Shown: positions 53,941 to 63,575 of the stretch, in pieces
Layout: every line of letters starts with the position of its first letter
Numbering within the stretch: the first letter of the stretch is position 1
Origin: Collimonas rhizosphaerae
Lineage (GTDB): Bacteria; Pseudomonadota; Gammaproteobacteria; Burkholderiales; Burkholderiaceae_D
Reading direction: 5' to 3'
Length of the DNA stretch: 64,000 nucleotides
Assembly (NCBI RefSeq): GCF_038896935.1
Contig: NZ_JBANDC010000002.1
Span: forward strand, 372,001 to 436,000
Made by a program: the position numbers and the translations under genes
The notes under the pieces: generated by a model
Databases searched by the model: none
Told to the model about the DNA's origin: nothing
The model's input: the letters and a program-made list of their open reading frames with translations, nothing else

Positions 53941-54852
53941 TCAAAGCGGCAGCTGTTCCTCCGCCTCCAGCATCGCGCTCATGTCCTGCCGCAAGCGCTC
54001 GATCGGCGCGGCCAGCCGCCCCGGCGCCCGGGCGTGCGCCAGCCATGTATTCACTCCCCCCTTGAATTGCGGCACCTGCAACACCCGCAACTGCTCGCGG
54101 AACGCGCTGCGCGCCAGGGCGCCCGGCATCACCATGCCGATGCCGACGCCGCGCGCCACCAGCGACAATTGCAGCTCGCTGCCATAAGTCTCCACCGCAA
54201 TATCCACCGGCAAACGCGCCGCATCCAGCGCATGCCGGATCGAGCGGCGTATGCCGCAGCCGTCCTGGCTCAGCACCCAGGATTGCGTCGCCAGTTCCTG
54301 CAATGACAAGCTGCCCTTGCGCATGGGCGCTTCCCTGTGCGCCACGATCAGCGGGATCTGATGGCAAAGCAAATGCGTGGTCAGCGTGGCAGGCGGCATC
54401 ACGTCGTCCGGCAGCACTACCGCAGCGGCGTCGATCGCATTGCTTTCCAGCAGGGTCAGCAGCGACGGCGACCAGCCGGTTGTAATGCGCAAAGCCAGCC
54501 TGGCGAATTCGCTGCGCAGCCTGTCGATAGGCTGGGCCAGCGCCAGTTCAGCCACGAAGGGCGCCACCCCAAGCCGGAATTCGCCGCTCGCTTCCGAACC
54601 GGGTTCGACGCCCGCCAGCAGATCCGCCACCGATCCCAGCACGCGGCGGCCGCGCTGGTAGACCTCGCGCCCGGCCGCAGTCGGCTTGAGCGGCTTCGAC
54701 TGCCGCTCAAGCAGCGCCACTCCCAGCCGCTCTTCCAGGCTTTGCACGCGACGGCTGATGCCGGGCTGGGTCAGGTGCAGGCGAGTCGCCGCGGCAACAA
54801 TGGAGCCGGTCTCGACCACGGCGACGAACGCTTCGATGTCATGGGTATTCAC
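53941..54852 (-). CDS. LysR-type transcriptional regulator
   Basis: About 303 residues. The N-terminal winged HTH (NTHDIEAFVAVVETGSIVAA, LHLTQPGISRRVQSLEERLG) is followed by a periplasmic-binding-type effector domain. The GTG at 54852 gives the standard LysR start directly before the HTH; the longest frame starts 15 codons earlier with a sequence (MLQVNYHHKYYASLF) that is not LysR-like. It is divergent from the MFS gene, which is the likely target. The effector is unknown. Confidence 0.88.
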   Translation of the reverse strand: MNTHDIEAFVAVVETGSIVAAATRLHLTQPGISRRVQSLEERLGVALLERQSKPLKPTAAGREVYQRGRRVLGSVADLLAGVEPGSEASGEFRLGVAPFVAELALAQPIDRLRSEFARLALRITTGWSPSLLTLLESNAIDAAAVVLPDDVMPPATLTTHLLCHQIPLIVAHREAPMRKGSLSLQELATQSWVLSQDGCGIRRSIRHALDAARLPVDIAVETYGSELQLSLVARGVGIGMVMPGALARSAFREQLRVLQVPQFKGGVNTWLAHARAPGRLAAPIERLRQDMSAMLEAEEQLPL

Positions 54853-54961
54853 AAACAAACTCGCATAATATTTATGATGATAATTCACTTGTAGCATAAA
54901 TATCGACGATGCACAATCACCCCATTGAAAACCTGCCCCCCCCTCCCCTGGGAAGAATGCG

Positions 54962-56224
54962 ATGAATACCCCTCGACTCCCCTCAACCGTTCCCTACCCT
55001 GCCTCCAAGACGAGTGCCGCACGCATCGCCGGCGATGGCATCTCGACCGGGCTGCAACTGCTGTTCGCTGCCGCGGTCGGCATTACCGTCATCAATTTAT
55101 TCGCAACCCAGACCCTGATAGGCCCTATCGCCGCGGCACTGGGCCTGGATGCGCGGCTGAGCGGCATGGTCGCCATGCTGCCGCAGCTCGGTTACGCCGC
55201 CGGCCTGGTGCTGCTGGTGCCGCTCGCCGACCTGCTGGAAAACCGGCGCCTGATCGTGCGCTTGCTGATGTGCTGCGCGCTGGCGCTGGCAGCGGCCACG
55301 CTGTCGACTTCCGGCTGGCTGTTCCTGCTGGCGATCTTCCTGGCGGGCGCTGCCTCCAGCGCGATCCAGATCATGGTGCCGCTGGCGGCGCTGATGGCTT
55401 GCGAGGCGCATCGCGGCAAGGTGGTAGGCAACGTCATGAGCGGCCTGATGCTGGGCATCCTGCTGTCGCGGCCATTGGCCAGCCTGCTGGTGGATGCCGG
55501 CGGCTGGCGCCTGCTGTATCTTGTGCTGGCCGTTTCGGTAACCGTGGTTGCGATCACCCTGAGGCGTACGCTGCCGCTGCGCCAGCCCGCCGCCATCCTG
55601 TCTTATCCGGCCTTGATCAGGTCGCTGTGGAGCTTGCTGCGCAGCCAGCCGGTACTGCGCCGGCGCGCGCTGACCGCCGCGCTTGCCATGGCTGCTTTCA
55701 GCCTGTTCTGGACCGCGGTCGCCCTGCTCCTGACGCAGCAGCCGTTCAACATGAACCAGCGCCACATCGCCCTGTTCGCGCTGGCAGGCGCGGCGGGCGC
55801 CATCGTTGCGCCGCTGGCCGGCCGTATCGGCGACCGCGGCTGGACCCGCCAGGCGACCTTGGCAGCACACCTGCTGATGATAGGGGCGTTGTTGCTGGCT
55901 GGCGTGGCCGGCGCCGGATGGGGCGGTTTCGCCATTTCCATCCATCCGTGGCTGGCGCTGGGCATGCTGGTGCTGGCCGCCATCGGGCTGGACGCCGGCG
56001 TGACCACCGACCAGACACTGGGCCGGCGCGCCATCAACCTGCTGCAGCCGGAAGCGCGGGGACGCTTGAACGGTTTGTTCGTCGGCATTTTCTTTATCGG
56101 CGGCGCGCTAGGCGCGGCCAGCGCGGCGCTGGCCTGGGTCGCCGGCGGCTGGAGCGGCGTCTGCCTGGCGGGCATTGCCTACGCTGCGGCGGCATTGATA
56201 TTCGCTGTCTTTCAACAGCGCTGA
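54962..56224 (+). CDS. MFS transporter (DHA1-type, YnfM-like)
   Basis: 420 residues with about 12 helices. ATQTLIGPIAAALGLDARLS and VLLVPLADLLENRRLIVRLL (motif A region) match the 12-TM multidrug/arabinose-type branch. It is divergent from the LysR gene and probably controlled by it. GGGAAGAA precedes the ATG. An unusual run of eight C lies at 54936-54943, 18 bases before the start. Confidence 0.9.
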   Translation: MNTPRLPSTVPYPASKTSAARIAGDGISTGLQLLFAAAVGITVINLFATQTLIGPIAAALGLDARLSGMVAMLPQLGYAAGLVLLVPLADLLENRRLIVRLLMCCALALAAATLSTSGWLFLLAIFLAGAASSAIQIMVPLAALMACEAHRGKVVGNVMSGLMLGILLSRPLASLLVDAGGWRLLYLVLAVSVTVVAITLRRTLPLRQPAAILSYPALIRSLWSLLRSQPVLRRRALTAALAMAAFSLFWTAVALLLTQQPFNMNQRHIALFALAGAAGAIVAPLAGRIGDRGWTRQATLAAHLLMIGALLLAGVAGAGWGGFAISIHPWLALGMLVLAAIGLDAGVTTDQTLGRRAINLLQPEARGRLNGLFVGIFFIGGALGAASAALAWVAGGWSGVCLAGIAYAAAALIFAVFQQR

Positions 56225-56257
56225 TGCGGCAGCGGCGCCGTCATGGCTCCGCCTCGG

Positions 56258-57931
56258 TCAGCCCTGCCGTGCCGGCTTGCCGCCAGCGACGAAATACGGC
56301 ACCTCCACCCGCGGCAGCGGTTGCCGGCCGCGGATGCAGTCGGCGATTTTTTCCGCGATCATGATGGTCGGCGCATTCAGGTTGCCGGTGGTGATCTGCG
56401 GCATGATCGATGCATCCACCACACGCAGGCCTTGCAAGCCATGCACCCGGCCCTGGTTATCCACCACCGCCATTTCGTCATATCCCATGGCGTTGGAACA
56501 GGATGGATGAAAAGCGGTTTCAGCATGCCGGCGCACGAAGGCATCGAGCTCAGCATCGGTCTGCACCTGCGCTCCCGGTGAAATTTCGCGGCCGGCATAG
56601 GCAGACAACGCCTGCTGCGCAATGATGTCGCGCGTGATGCGGATACCGTTGCGGAATTCCTGCCAGTCCTGCTCGGTCGACATGTAGTTGAACAGGATGC
56701 TCGGATGCTGGCGCGGGTCTTTCGAGCGCAGGTGGACCCGGCCGCGGCTGGGCGAACGCATCGAGCCCATGTGGGCCTGGAAGCTGTGCACCTTGATCGG
56801 GTTGCTGCCGTTATAGTTGATCGCTACCGGCAGGAAGTGATACTGGATATTCGGCCACTCGAAGCTGTCGTCGCTGCGGATGAAACCGCCGGCCTCGAAC
56901 TGGTTGCTGGCGCCGATGCCGCTGCCCATCAGCAGCCACTCGGCGCCGATTTGCGGCTGGTTCCACGGCTTCAATGCCGGCGCCAGCGAGACCGGCTGCT
57001 TGCATTCGTACTGCTGGTAGATTTCCAGGTGGTCTTGCAGGTTGGCGCCGACGCCCGGCAAATCCAGCACCACGGGAATATCATGCTGGCGCAGCAGCGC
57101 AGCCGGACCGACGCCGGAGCGCTGCAGGATTTGCGGCGAAGCGATCGCGCCCGAACACAGCAGCACTTCGCGCCGCGCTTGCGCGGTTTGCGGCTGGTCG
57201 TTGTGCAGGTAAGCGACGCCGACGGCACGCTTGCCTGAGAACAGGATGCGATCGGTCAGCGCATGCGTCACAATCGTCAGGTTGGACCTTGCCCGCGCCT
57301 GGTCCAGGTAGCCGCGCGCAGTGCTGGCGCGCCGCCCTTGCGGCGTAGTGGTGCGGTCCATCGGACCGAAACCTTCCTGCTGGTAACCGTTGAGGTCATC
57401 GGTGCGCGGGTAACCGGCTTGCACGCCGGCTTCCACCATCGCGTGGTAGAGCACGTTGTTGCCGCTCTTCGGCGTGGTCACGCTGACCGGGCCGTCGCTG
57501 CCGTGGTAGTCGTTGCCGCCGATGTCGCGCGTTTCAGCCTTCTTGAAGTACGGCAGGCAATCCAGGTAAGACCAGTTTTCCAGTCCTTCCCGCGTGGCCC
57601 AGTGATCGTAATCCAGCGCATTGCCGCGGATGTAGCACATGCCGTTGATCAGCGACGAGCCGCCCAGGCCTTTGCCGCGGCCGCACTCCATGCGGCGGTT
57701 GTCCATGTGCGGCTCGGGATCGGTTTCATAAGCCCAGTTGTAACGCCGTCCTTGCAGCGGAAACGCCAGCGCCGCCGGCATCTGGGTGCGGAAATCGAAG
57801 CGGTAGTCGGGACCGCCGGCTTCCAGCAACAGCACGCTGGCATCCGCGTCTTCGGTCAGGCGCGTAGCCAGGACATTGCCGGCCGAGCCGGCGCCGATGA
57901 TGATGTAATCGTATTCTTTTGCTTGCTGCAT
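56258..57931 (-). CDS. betA: Choline dehydrogenase (GMC oxidoreductase)
   Basis: 557 residues. N-terminal FAD site: YDYIIIGAGSAGNVLATRLT (GAGSAG at 13-18) and GGSSLINGMCYIRGNALDYD. The C-terminus carries the GMC active-site region HPSCSNAMGYDE and VHGLQGLRVVDASIMP. It oxidises choline to betaine aldehyde at the inner membrane with transfer of electrons to the respiratory chain. It is the last gene of betI-betB-betA; 71 bases separate it from betB. Confidence 0.96.
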   Translation of the reverse strand: MQQAKEYDYIIIGAGSAGNVLATRLTEDADASVLLLEAGGPDYRFDFRTQMPAALAFPLQGRRYNWAYETDPEPHMDNRRMECGRGKGLGGSSLINGMCYIRGNALDYDHWATREGLENWSYLDCLPYFKKAETRDIGGNDYHGSDGPVSVTTPKSGNNVLYHAMVEAGVQAGYPRTDDLNGYQQEGFGPMDRTTTPQGRRASTARGYLDQARARSNLTIVTHALTDRILFSGKRAVGVAYLHNDQPQTAQARREVLLCSGAIASPQILQRSGVGPAALLRQHDIPVVLDLPGVGANLQDHLEIYQQYECKQPVSLAPALKPWNQPQIGAEWLLMGSGIGASNQFEAGGFIRSDDSFEWPNIQYHFLPVAINYNGSNPIKVHSFQAHMGSMRSPSRGRVHLRSKDPRQHPSILFNYMSTEQDWQEFRNGIRITRDIIAQQALSAYAGREISPGAQVQTDAELDAFVRRHAETAFHPSCSNAMGYDEMAVVDNQGRVHGLQGLRVVDASIMPQITTGNLNAPTIMIAEKIADCIRGRQPLPRVEVPYFVAGGKPARQG

Positions 57932-58002
57932 GATGATCCTTCCTGCCGATGCCGGCTCGGCGGCATCGTTGTGAGACGTGGGCGGTAGCGTTGCAACGGC
58001 GC

Positions 58003-59475
58003 TCAGAACACCGAGGCGTAAGCGCCCAGCTCCACTTGAATCGACTTGATGCGGGTGTAGTGCTCCAGCGTGGCCAAGCCGTTTTCGCGGCCGACGCCGG
58101 ATTGCTTGTAACCGCCGACCGGCATCTCGGCCGCCGATTCGCCCCAGGTGTTGATCCAGCAGATGCCGGCTTCCAGCTGGTGGATGACGCGATGCGCGCG
58201 GCTCAGGTTTTCCGTCATCAGGCCGGCCGCCAGGCCGTACTCGGTGTCGTTGGCGCGCCGGATCACTTCATCCTCTTCTTCAAAAGACAGGATGCTCATG
58301 ACCGGGCCGAAGATTTCTTCGCGCACGATCTTCATGTCGTCGCGGCAGTCGGTGAACACGGTAGGCTGCACATAAGCGCCGCTGGCATAGGCGCCGCCGA
58401 CTTCGCGCTTGCCGCCGGCCAGCAGGCGCGCGCCTTCGGCCAGGCCGGATTCGATGTAAGACAGCACGCTGTCCATGTGCGGGAAACTGACCAGCGGACC
58501 AAAATTGGTGTTCATCTCGAGCGGATTGCCGAGGCGGATGCGCGCTACCCGTTCCAGCACCTTGGCTTCGAACGCTTGCTTGACCGAGCTGTGGACAAAC
58601 ACCCGGGTGCCGTTGGTGCACACCTGGCCCGAGCTGTAGAAATTCGCCATCACGGCGACATCGGCGGCGCGTTCCAGGTCGGCGTCGGCAAACACGATCA
58701 GCGGCGACTTGCCGCCCAGTTCCATGGTCACTTCCTTCAGCGTCGAGCTGGAGGCGCTGGCCATGACTTTCTTGCCGGTCGCGGTGCCGCCGGTGAACGA
58801 GATCTTTTCGATGCCGGCATGCTCGGTGAGCCAGGTGCCGACTTCGCGGCCGCTGCCAGTCAGCACATTGAAGACGCCGTCCGGCAAACCCGCTTCGGTA
58901 TAGATTTCAGCCAGCTTGAGCGTGCTCAGCGGCGTCACTTCGCTAGGCTTGAAAATCATCGCATTGCCGGCCGCCAGCGCCGGCGCCGATTTCCACAGGG
59001 CGATCTGGATCGGATAATTCCAGGCGCCGATGCCGGCCACCACGCCGAGCGGCTCGCGCCGGGTGTAGACAAACGCGCTTTCACGCAAGGGGATCTGCGT
59101 GCCTTCGATCGACGGCACCAGGCCGGAATAATATTCCAGCACGTCGGCGCCGGTGACGATGTCGACGGCGCGCGTTTCCGACAGCGCCTTGCCGGTATCC
59201 AGGGTTTCCAGTTCGGCCAGTTCATCGTTGCGCTCGCGCAGGATCGCTACTGCGCGACGCAATACACGCGAGCGCTGCATGGCGGTCTGTGCGGCCCACA
59301 CGCGCTGGCCTTGTCGGGCGCTGGCGACGGCGCGGTCGACGTCAGCCTTGGTGGCGCGCTGGACTTCTGCCAGCACTTCGCCATTGGCGGGATTGATGGT
59401 CTGGAAAGTATCGCTGCCGCTGGCGTCAACGCGGCGGCCGCCGATATAAAGTTGCTGCTGCTTGAAAACAGGCAT
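58003..59475 (-). CDS. betB: Betaine aldehyde dehydrogenase
   Basis: 490 residues. Aldehyde dehydrogenase residues: N153 (GAWNYPIQIA), E252 (VTMELGGKSPLIVF) and the nucleophile C286 (SSGQVCTNGTRVFV). It oxidises betaine aldehyde to the osmoprotectant glycine betaine with NAD(P). GAGGAG lies just upstream of ATG 59475, and the 83-residue extension of the frame runs back into betI. It is the second gene of the bet operon. Confidence 0.97.
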   Translation of the reverse strand: MPVFKQQQLYIGGRRVDASGSDTFQTINPANGEVLAEVQRATKADVDRAVASARQGQRVWAAQTAMQRSRVLRRAVAILRERNDELAELETLDTGKALSETRAVDIVTGADVLEYYSGLVPSIEGTQIPLRESAFVYTRREPLGVVAGIGAWNYPIQIALWKSAPALAAGNAMIFKPSEVTPLSTLKLAEIYTEAGLPDGVFNVLTGSGREVGTWLTEHAGIEKISFTGGTATGKKVMASASSSTLKEVTMELGGKSPLIVFADADLERAADVAVMANFYSSGQVCTNGTRVFVHSSVKQAFEAKVLERVARIRLGNPLEMNTNFGPLVSFPHMDSVLSYIESGLAEGARLLAGGKREVGGAYASGAYVQPTVFTDCRDDMKIVREEIFGPVMSILSFEEEDEVIRRANDTEYGLAAGLMTENLSRAHRVIHQLEAGICWINTWGESAAEMPVGGYKQSGVGRENGLATLEHYTRIKSIQVELGAYASVF

Positions 59476-59516
59476 GGGGATTCTCCTCAACGGGTTGCTA
59501 TCAGGTAGGTCAAAGA

Positions 59517-60137
59517 TCAGGCGGCTGCAGCGCTTGCAGTGGCGTTGCTTTTCTTTGCCAATTGGTAATCCAGGTATTCGTAGGCCAGCTGCCGCGCTGC
59601 GTCGGCGTCGAAGGTCTTGCCCGACAAGGAGCCGCGCAGCCACAAGCCGTCGATCATCGCCGCCAGCCCGCGGGCAGCGTGGCGCGCTTGCGGCAACGGC
59701 AGTTCGCGCAAAAACTGGCAGCACAGGTTGGAGCGCAGGCGCTGGTCATTCACATGCTGCAGCCTGCGCAGCGATTCCTGGTGCATGCTGGACGACCAGA
59801 ATGCCAGCCAGGTTTTCATGACAGGGCCGCTGACCTGGCTGTCGTTGAAGTTGGCGTCGACGATGGCGCGCAAATGGGCGGCGGCGGTGTCTTCTGCCAG
59901 TTCGCTGCGGCGGCGCAGGGTGTCTTCCCTTAAATCGCGCAGGATCTGGCGCATGGTGCCTTCGAGCAGACCGCTCTTGTCGCCGAAATAATGGCTGATG
60001 ATGCCGGTCGACAAACCGGCCTGCCTGGCAATCAAGGCAATGGTGGCGTCAGCCAGGCCGACCCGGTCGATCACTTCCAGCGTGGCCTGGATCAGCTGCT
60101 TGCGGCGCAGCGGCAGCATCTCGTTTTTTTTCCTCAA
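59517..60137 (-). CDS. betI: TetR-family repressor BetI
   Basis: About 206 residues. HTH: LPLRRKQLIQATLEVIDRVG, IARQAGLSTGIISHYFGDKS, matching BetI, the choline-responsive repressor of betIBA and betT. The C-terminal ligand domain contains MKTWLAFWSSSMHQESLRRL, as in BetI. The start is uncertain: TTG 60137 (AGGGGAAG upstream) is preferred; TTG 60152 and ATG 60119 are alternatives. It is the first gene of betI-betB-betA and divergent from the transporter gene across the operator palindrome. Confidence 0.93.
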   Translation of the reverse strand: MRKKNEMLPLRRKQLIQATLEVIDRVGLADATIALIARQAGLSTGIISHYFGDKSGLLEGTMRQILRDLREDTLRRRSELAEDTAAAHLRAIVDANFNDSQVSGPVMKTWLAFWSSSMHQESLRRLQHVNDQRLRSNLCCQFLRELPLPQARHAARGLAAMIDGLWLRGSLSGKTFDADAARQLAYEYLDYQLAKKSNATASAAAA

Positions 60138-60193
60138 CGCACTTCCCCTCAAAACATTCGCGCAAAGCGGCCTGCCATCCGCTGCCTAAATTC

Positions 60194-60233
60194 AGTATAA
60201 TTTAAATTGATTGGACGTTCAATCAATTTAAAT
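60194..60233 (-). promoter_or_regulatory. betI promoter overlapped by BetI operator
   Basis: Minus strand: TTGAAC (60217-60222), a 17-base spacer and TATACT (60194-60199). A 34-bp near-perfect palindrome (60200-60233) has 14-bp arms ATTTAAATTGATTG / CAATCAATTTAAAT around G-ACGT-T. It covers the spacer and -35. The centre resembles the TTGAACGTTCAA core that I recall for BetI sites. This explains autoregulation and repression of the divergent transporter gene. Confidence 0.8.
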
Positions 60234-60410
60234 CCAAGGTGTCATTGATAGCAAAATGTTTTCCTTATGAAAACAAAAGAAAACAAAATCAGGCCAGAAG
60301 CCCGGCAACAGAATCGGAATGAGGTTTATTTAAATGCAACATCAATCAAGCACAAAGACAATGAGACAGTCAGGCCAGGCAGCAAAACCGGCATTCCGCG
60401 GGCAGATCAA

Positions 60411-61994
60411 ATGAGCACCCCAGCATCAGCCGTCAGCCATCGGCCATCCATGAAGACACGGCTCAACCGCCCCGTCTTCTTCTCTTCGGCAATCCTGATC
60501 ATTGCCTTCACCGCCATCATCATCGCCTTCCCGCAGGCATCCACCGCCTGGCTGTCGAGCGCGCAAGCGACCCTGGCCAGCAGCTTCGGCTGGTACTACA
60601 TGCTGGTAGTGGCCGCTTACCTTGGTTTCATCGTCTGGCTTGCCGCATCTCCTTACGGCAAGATAAAACTGGGGGCGGATGACGAACAGCCGGCCTTCAG
60701 CTACGGCGCCTGGGCCGGCATGCTGTTTTCTTCCGGCATCGGCATTTCCCTGCTCTATTTCGGCGCCTCGGAACCGTTGACGCATTACCTGTACCCACCC
60801 CAGGGAACGGCAGCGACACCGGCGGCGGCAAGCCAGGCGATGACCCTGACCTTCCTCCACTGGGGCCTGCACGGCTGGGCCATCTATGCCTTGATCGCGG
60901 TGGCGCTGGGCTACTTTGCCTACCGCCACAAGCAGCCGCTGGCTTTGCGCACCGCCTTGTATCCCCTGCTCGGCGAACGCGTCCACGGCGCCGCCGGCCA
61001 CGCCGTCGATTGTTTCGGCATCGTGGTGACCGTGCTGGGCCTGGTCAGCAACCTGGGCATAGGATCGCTGCAGATCAGCGCCGGCCTGGAACACCTGTTC
61101 GGCCTGCAAAACAGCCACGGCACGCTGCTGGCGGTGATCATCGTGATGACCATCGTGGCGACCCTGGCGGCGGTCTCCGGCGTCGAAACCGGCATCCGGC
61201 GCCTGTCGAACCTGAACGTCGTGCTGTTTGCAAGCTTGCTGGTTTTTGTGCTGTCGATGGGACCGACGCTGCATCTGCTGAACGCCATGATCCAGAACCT
61301 GGGCGACTACGTCAGCAACTTCGTCGGCAAGACGTTTGACCTGTATGCCTATGACCGGCCGAGCGACTGGCTCGGCAAATGGACCCTGTTCTACTGGGCC
61401 TGGTGGATTTCCTGGGCGCCATTTGTCGGCCTGTTCATTGCCCGCATTTCACGCGGACGCACTATCCGGGAAGTGGTCACCGGCGTACTGCTGCTGCCGC
61501 TGGCGTTCACCCTGGTGTGGCTGTCGGTGTTCGGCAACAGCGCGCTGGACCTGCTGATCAGCCACGGCGCAGCCGAGTTGAGCCGGGCAGCGCTGGAACA
61601 GCCGGCCATGACCATGTACAAGCTGCTGGCGCACTACCCGTTCGGCACCGCCATGTCGGGCGTGGCGATTTTCGTCGGCTTCGTGCTGTTCCTGACGCCG
61701 GCCGATTCGGGCGCCGTGATGCTGGCCAACCTGTCGGTGCGCGGCGCCGACGACGATGCCGATGCGCCGCACTGGCTGCGCATTTTCTGGTCGGCGCTGA
61801 TCATGGCGGTCACCGTCGGCCTGATGTTCGCGGATAACATCAGCGCGATACAAACCACGATCGTGCTGGCGTCGTTGCCGTTTTCCGTGGTGCTGGTGCT
61901 GTACATGGTTTGCCTGATGAAAAGCCTGCGTATGGAATTCGAACCCGCCGTTGCGGTAAAGACCACGGCGAAGGTCGCCAAGCAAGCCTGGTAG
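60411..61994 (+). CDS. betT: BCCT family choline/betaine transporter (BetT-like)
   Basis: About 527 residues, 12 transmembrane helices. The BCCT signature KWTLFYWAWWISWAPFVGLF and the neighbouring RISRGRTIREVV are present, as is GMLFSSGIGISLLYFGASEP. The gene is divergent from betIBA with a shared operator, so choline or betaine uptake is the likely function. The short C-terminal tail (about 25 residues) lacks the long regulatory domain of osmosensing BetT, so it resembles BetT2/short BetT forms. Start uncertain: an in-frame ATG at 60267 would add 48 residues of Lys/Asn-rich, AT-rich sequence that looks non-coding. Confidence 0.9.
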   Translation: MSTPASAVSHRPSMKTRLNRPVFFSSAILIIAFTAIIIAFPQASTAWLSSAQATLASSFGWYYMLVVAAYLGFIVWLAASPYGKIKLGADDEQPAFSYGAWAGMLFSSGIGISLLYFGASEPLTHYLYPPQGTAATPAAASQAMTLTFLHWGLHGWAIYALIAVALGYFAYRHKQPLALRTALYPLLGERVHGAAGHAVDCFGIVVTVLGLVSNLGIGSLQISAGLEHLFGLQNSHGTLLAVIIVMTIVATLAAVSGVETGIRRLSNLNVVLFASLLVFVLSMGPTLHLLNAMIQNLGDYVSNFVGKTFDLYAYDRPSDWLGKWTLFYWAWWISWAPFVGLFIARISRGRTIREVVTGVLLLPLAFTLVWLSVFGNSALDLLISHGAAELSRAALEQPAMTMYKLLAHYPFGTAMSGVAIFVGFVLFLTPADSGAVMLANLSVRGADDDADAPHWLRIFWSALIMAVTVGLMFADNISAIQTTIVLASLPFSVVLVLYMVCLMKSLRMEFEPAVAVKTTAKVAKQAW

Positions 61995-61999
61995 CAACA

Positions 62000-62028
62000 A
62001 AAAAAGCTGCGCAATGCGCAGCTTTTTT
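62000..62028. terminator. Bidirectional terminator between betT and the permease gene
   Basis: AAAAAAGCTGCGCA / TGCGCAGCTTTTTT, perfect 14-bp arms, with A-run and T-run. The two genes converge here. Confidence 0.93.
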
Positions 62029-62044
62029 GCGGTTGCAATCCGTC

Positions 62045-63343
62045 TCAGGATTTCTTTTCGCGCAGCAAGGCATGCAAGATGATCGCGCCGAAAGTCGCGG
62101 TGCCGATGCCGCCCAGGGAGAACTGGCCGAGCTTCAAGGTAAAGTCGCCGGCTCCCAGCACCAGGGTCACGGCCGCCACAATCAGGTTGCGGTTGTTAGA
62201 GAAATCAACCTTGTTCTCGACCCAGATACGCGCCCCTGACACAGCGATCAAACCGAACACCACGATCGACACGCCACCCAGCACCGCACCCGGAATGGTC
62301 TGGATCACGGCGCCGAATTTCGGCGAAAAGCCCAGGATGATGGCCAGGCAAGCCGCCACCACGAACACCAGCGTCGAATAGATCTTGGTGACCGCCATCA
62401 CGCCGATGTTTTCCGCGTAAGTGGTGACGCCGGTGCCGCCGACGCTGCCGGAGACGATCGTCGCCAAGCCGTCGCCGACGAAAGCGCGGCCCATGTATTT
62501 GTCCAGGTTTTGCCCGGTCATGGCAGCCACCGCCTTGATATGGCCAAGGTTTTCCGCCACCAGGATAATCGCGATCGGCGCCAGCAAAGCCATGGCGTCG
62601 GCCTTGAATACCGGTGCGGAGAAATGCGGGATGCCGAACCACGCAGCTTGCGCAACGATGCCAAAATCAATCGGCTTGCCAAGACCCGCGCCGTTGGTCA
62701 GCAACGCATAAATCACATACGCCAGCATCAGGCCGACCAGTATCAGCAGCCGCTGCAGCATGCCGCGCGCAAACACGGCGACGCCGCCCACGCACAGCAC
62801 CGTCCCCAGCGCCATCCAGGCGTCGAAGTTGTTGCCGCTGACGCCCTTTACCGCAATCGGCGCCAGGTTGAGCCCGATCACCGCAACGACCGCACCGGTC
62901 ACCACCGGCGGCATCAGGGTCTCGATCCAGCGCGTGCCGATCGCCATCACCAGCAGGCCGATCAGCGCGTACAGCACGCCGCAGGCAATGATGCCGCCCA
63001 GCGCTACGCCGAGGTTGGGATTGAGGCCATGGCCGCCATAGGCGCTGACGGCAATCACCAGGCCGATGAAAGAAAAGCTGGAGCCGAGATAACTCGGCAC
63101 CCGGCCGCCGACCAGCACGAAGAACAGCAAGGTGCCGATGCCGGACATGAAAATCGCCAGGTTCGGATCGAAACCCATGAGCAGCGGCGCCAGCACGGTC
63201 GAACCGAACATCGCGACAACGTGCTGCACCCCCATGGCGAAAGTCTGCGGCCATGGCAAGCGTTCGTCGGCAGCGATGACCTGGCCCTGCCCGTCCGCCA
63301 TGCTGGCGCGCAGGCGCCATTTGGGAAAATAAGAAGCCGCCAT
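62045..63343 (-). CDS. uraA: Uracil/xanthine permease family transporter
   Basis: 432 residues, about 14 helices (NAT/NCS2 fold). The substrate-site acidic residues lie in LVAENLGHIKAV and GGTGVTTYAENIGVMAVTKI, the pattern of the UraA/RutG uracil branch rather than the purine branch. It imports uracil with a proton. The ATG at 63343 has AGAGGAAA upstream; the 22-residue extension was rejected. It stands alone, with a terminator shared with betT downstream. Confidence 0.9.
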   Translation of the reverse strand: MAASYFPKWRLRASMADGQGQVIAADERLPWPQTFAMGVQHVVAMFGSTVLAPLLMGFDPNLAIFMSGIGTLLFFVLVGGRVPSYLGSSFSFIGLVIAVSAYGGHGLNPNLGVALGGIIACGVLYALIGLLVMAIGTRWIETLMPPVVTGAVVAVIGLNLAPIAVKGVSGNNFDAWMALGTVLCVGGVAVFARGMLQRLLILVGLMLAYVIYALLTNGAGLGKPIDFGIVAQAAWFGIPHFSAPVFKADAMALLAPIAIILVAENLGHIKAVAAMTGQNLDKYMGRAFVGDGLATIVSGSVGGTGVTTYAENIGVMAVTKIYSTLVFVVAACLAIILGFSPKFGAVIQTIPGAVLGGVSIVVFGLIAVSGARIWVENKVDFSNNRNLIVAAVTLVLGAGDFTLKLGQFSLGGIGTATFGAIILHALLREKKS

Positions 63344-63520
63344 GAATTTCCTCTCTGTATGTCGATTTACCTGCCTGCCGGCGCCGCATGAGGCGTAAGC
63401 CAGGCGCAACCGGCAGCGTAAAACGTATGATTGATTTTGTTTTTTTACCGCAAGCTAGTGTACGAAGCCCGCCGCAAAATAACAATCGAGATCAGGAAAG
63501 AAATGTCTTGCGATTTGCAT

Positions 63521-63554
63521 AAAAAAACACCGGCGCGATGGCCGGTGTTTTTTT
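63521..63554. terminator. Bidirectional rho-independent terminator
   Basis: AAAAAAACACCGGC / GCCGGTGTTTTTTT with loop GCGATG. It lies 21 bases after the stop of the DUF1269 gene, transcribed leftward; it could also act on plus-strand transcription. Confidence 0.93.
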
Positions 63555-63575
63555 GTCGCTAGTCCGATGCATTTA

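Noticed and set aside
54925..56364. 479-codon plus-strand ORF overlapping the MFS gene in another frame
   Set aside because: Arg/Pro/Ala-rich shadow; the frame from 54962 has 12 helices and a ribosome site.
60267..60410. Extended N-terminus of the BCCT transporter
   Set aside because: The 48 extra residues are Lys/Asn-rich, unlike the family and the neighbouring codon use, and lack a ribosome site; it could still be real if the transcript starts close to 60240.
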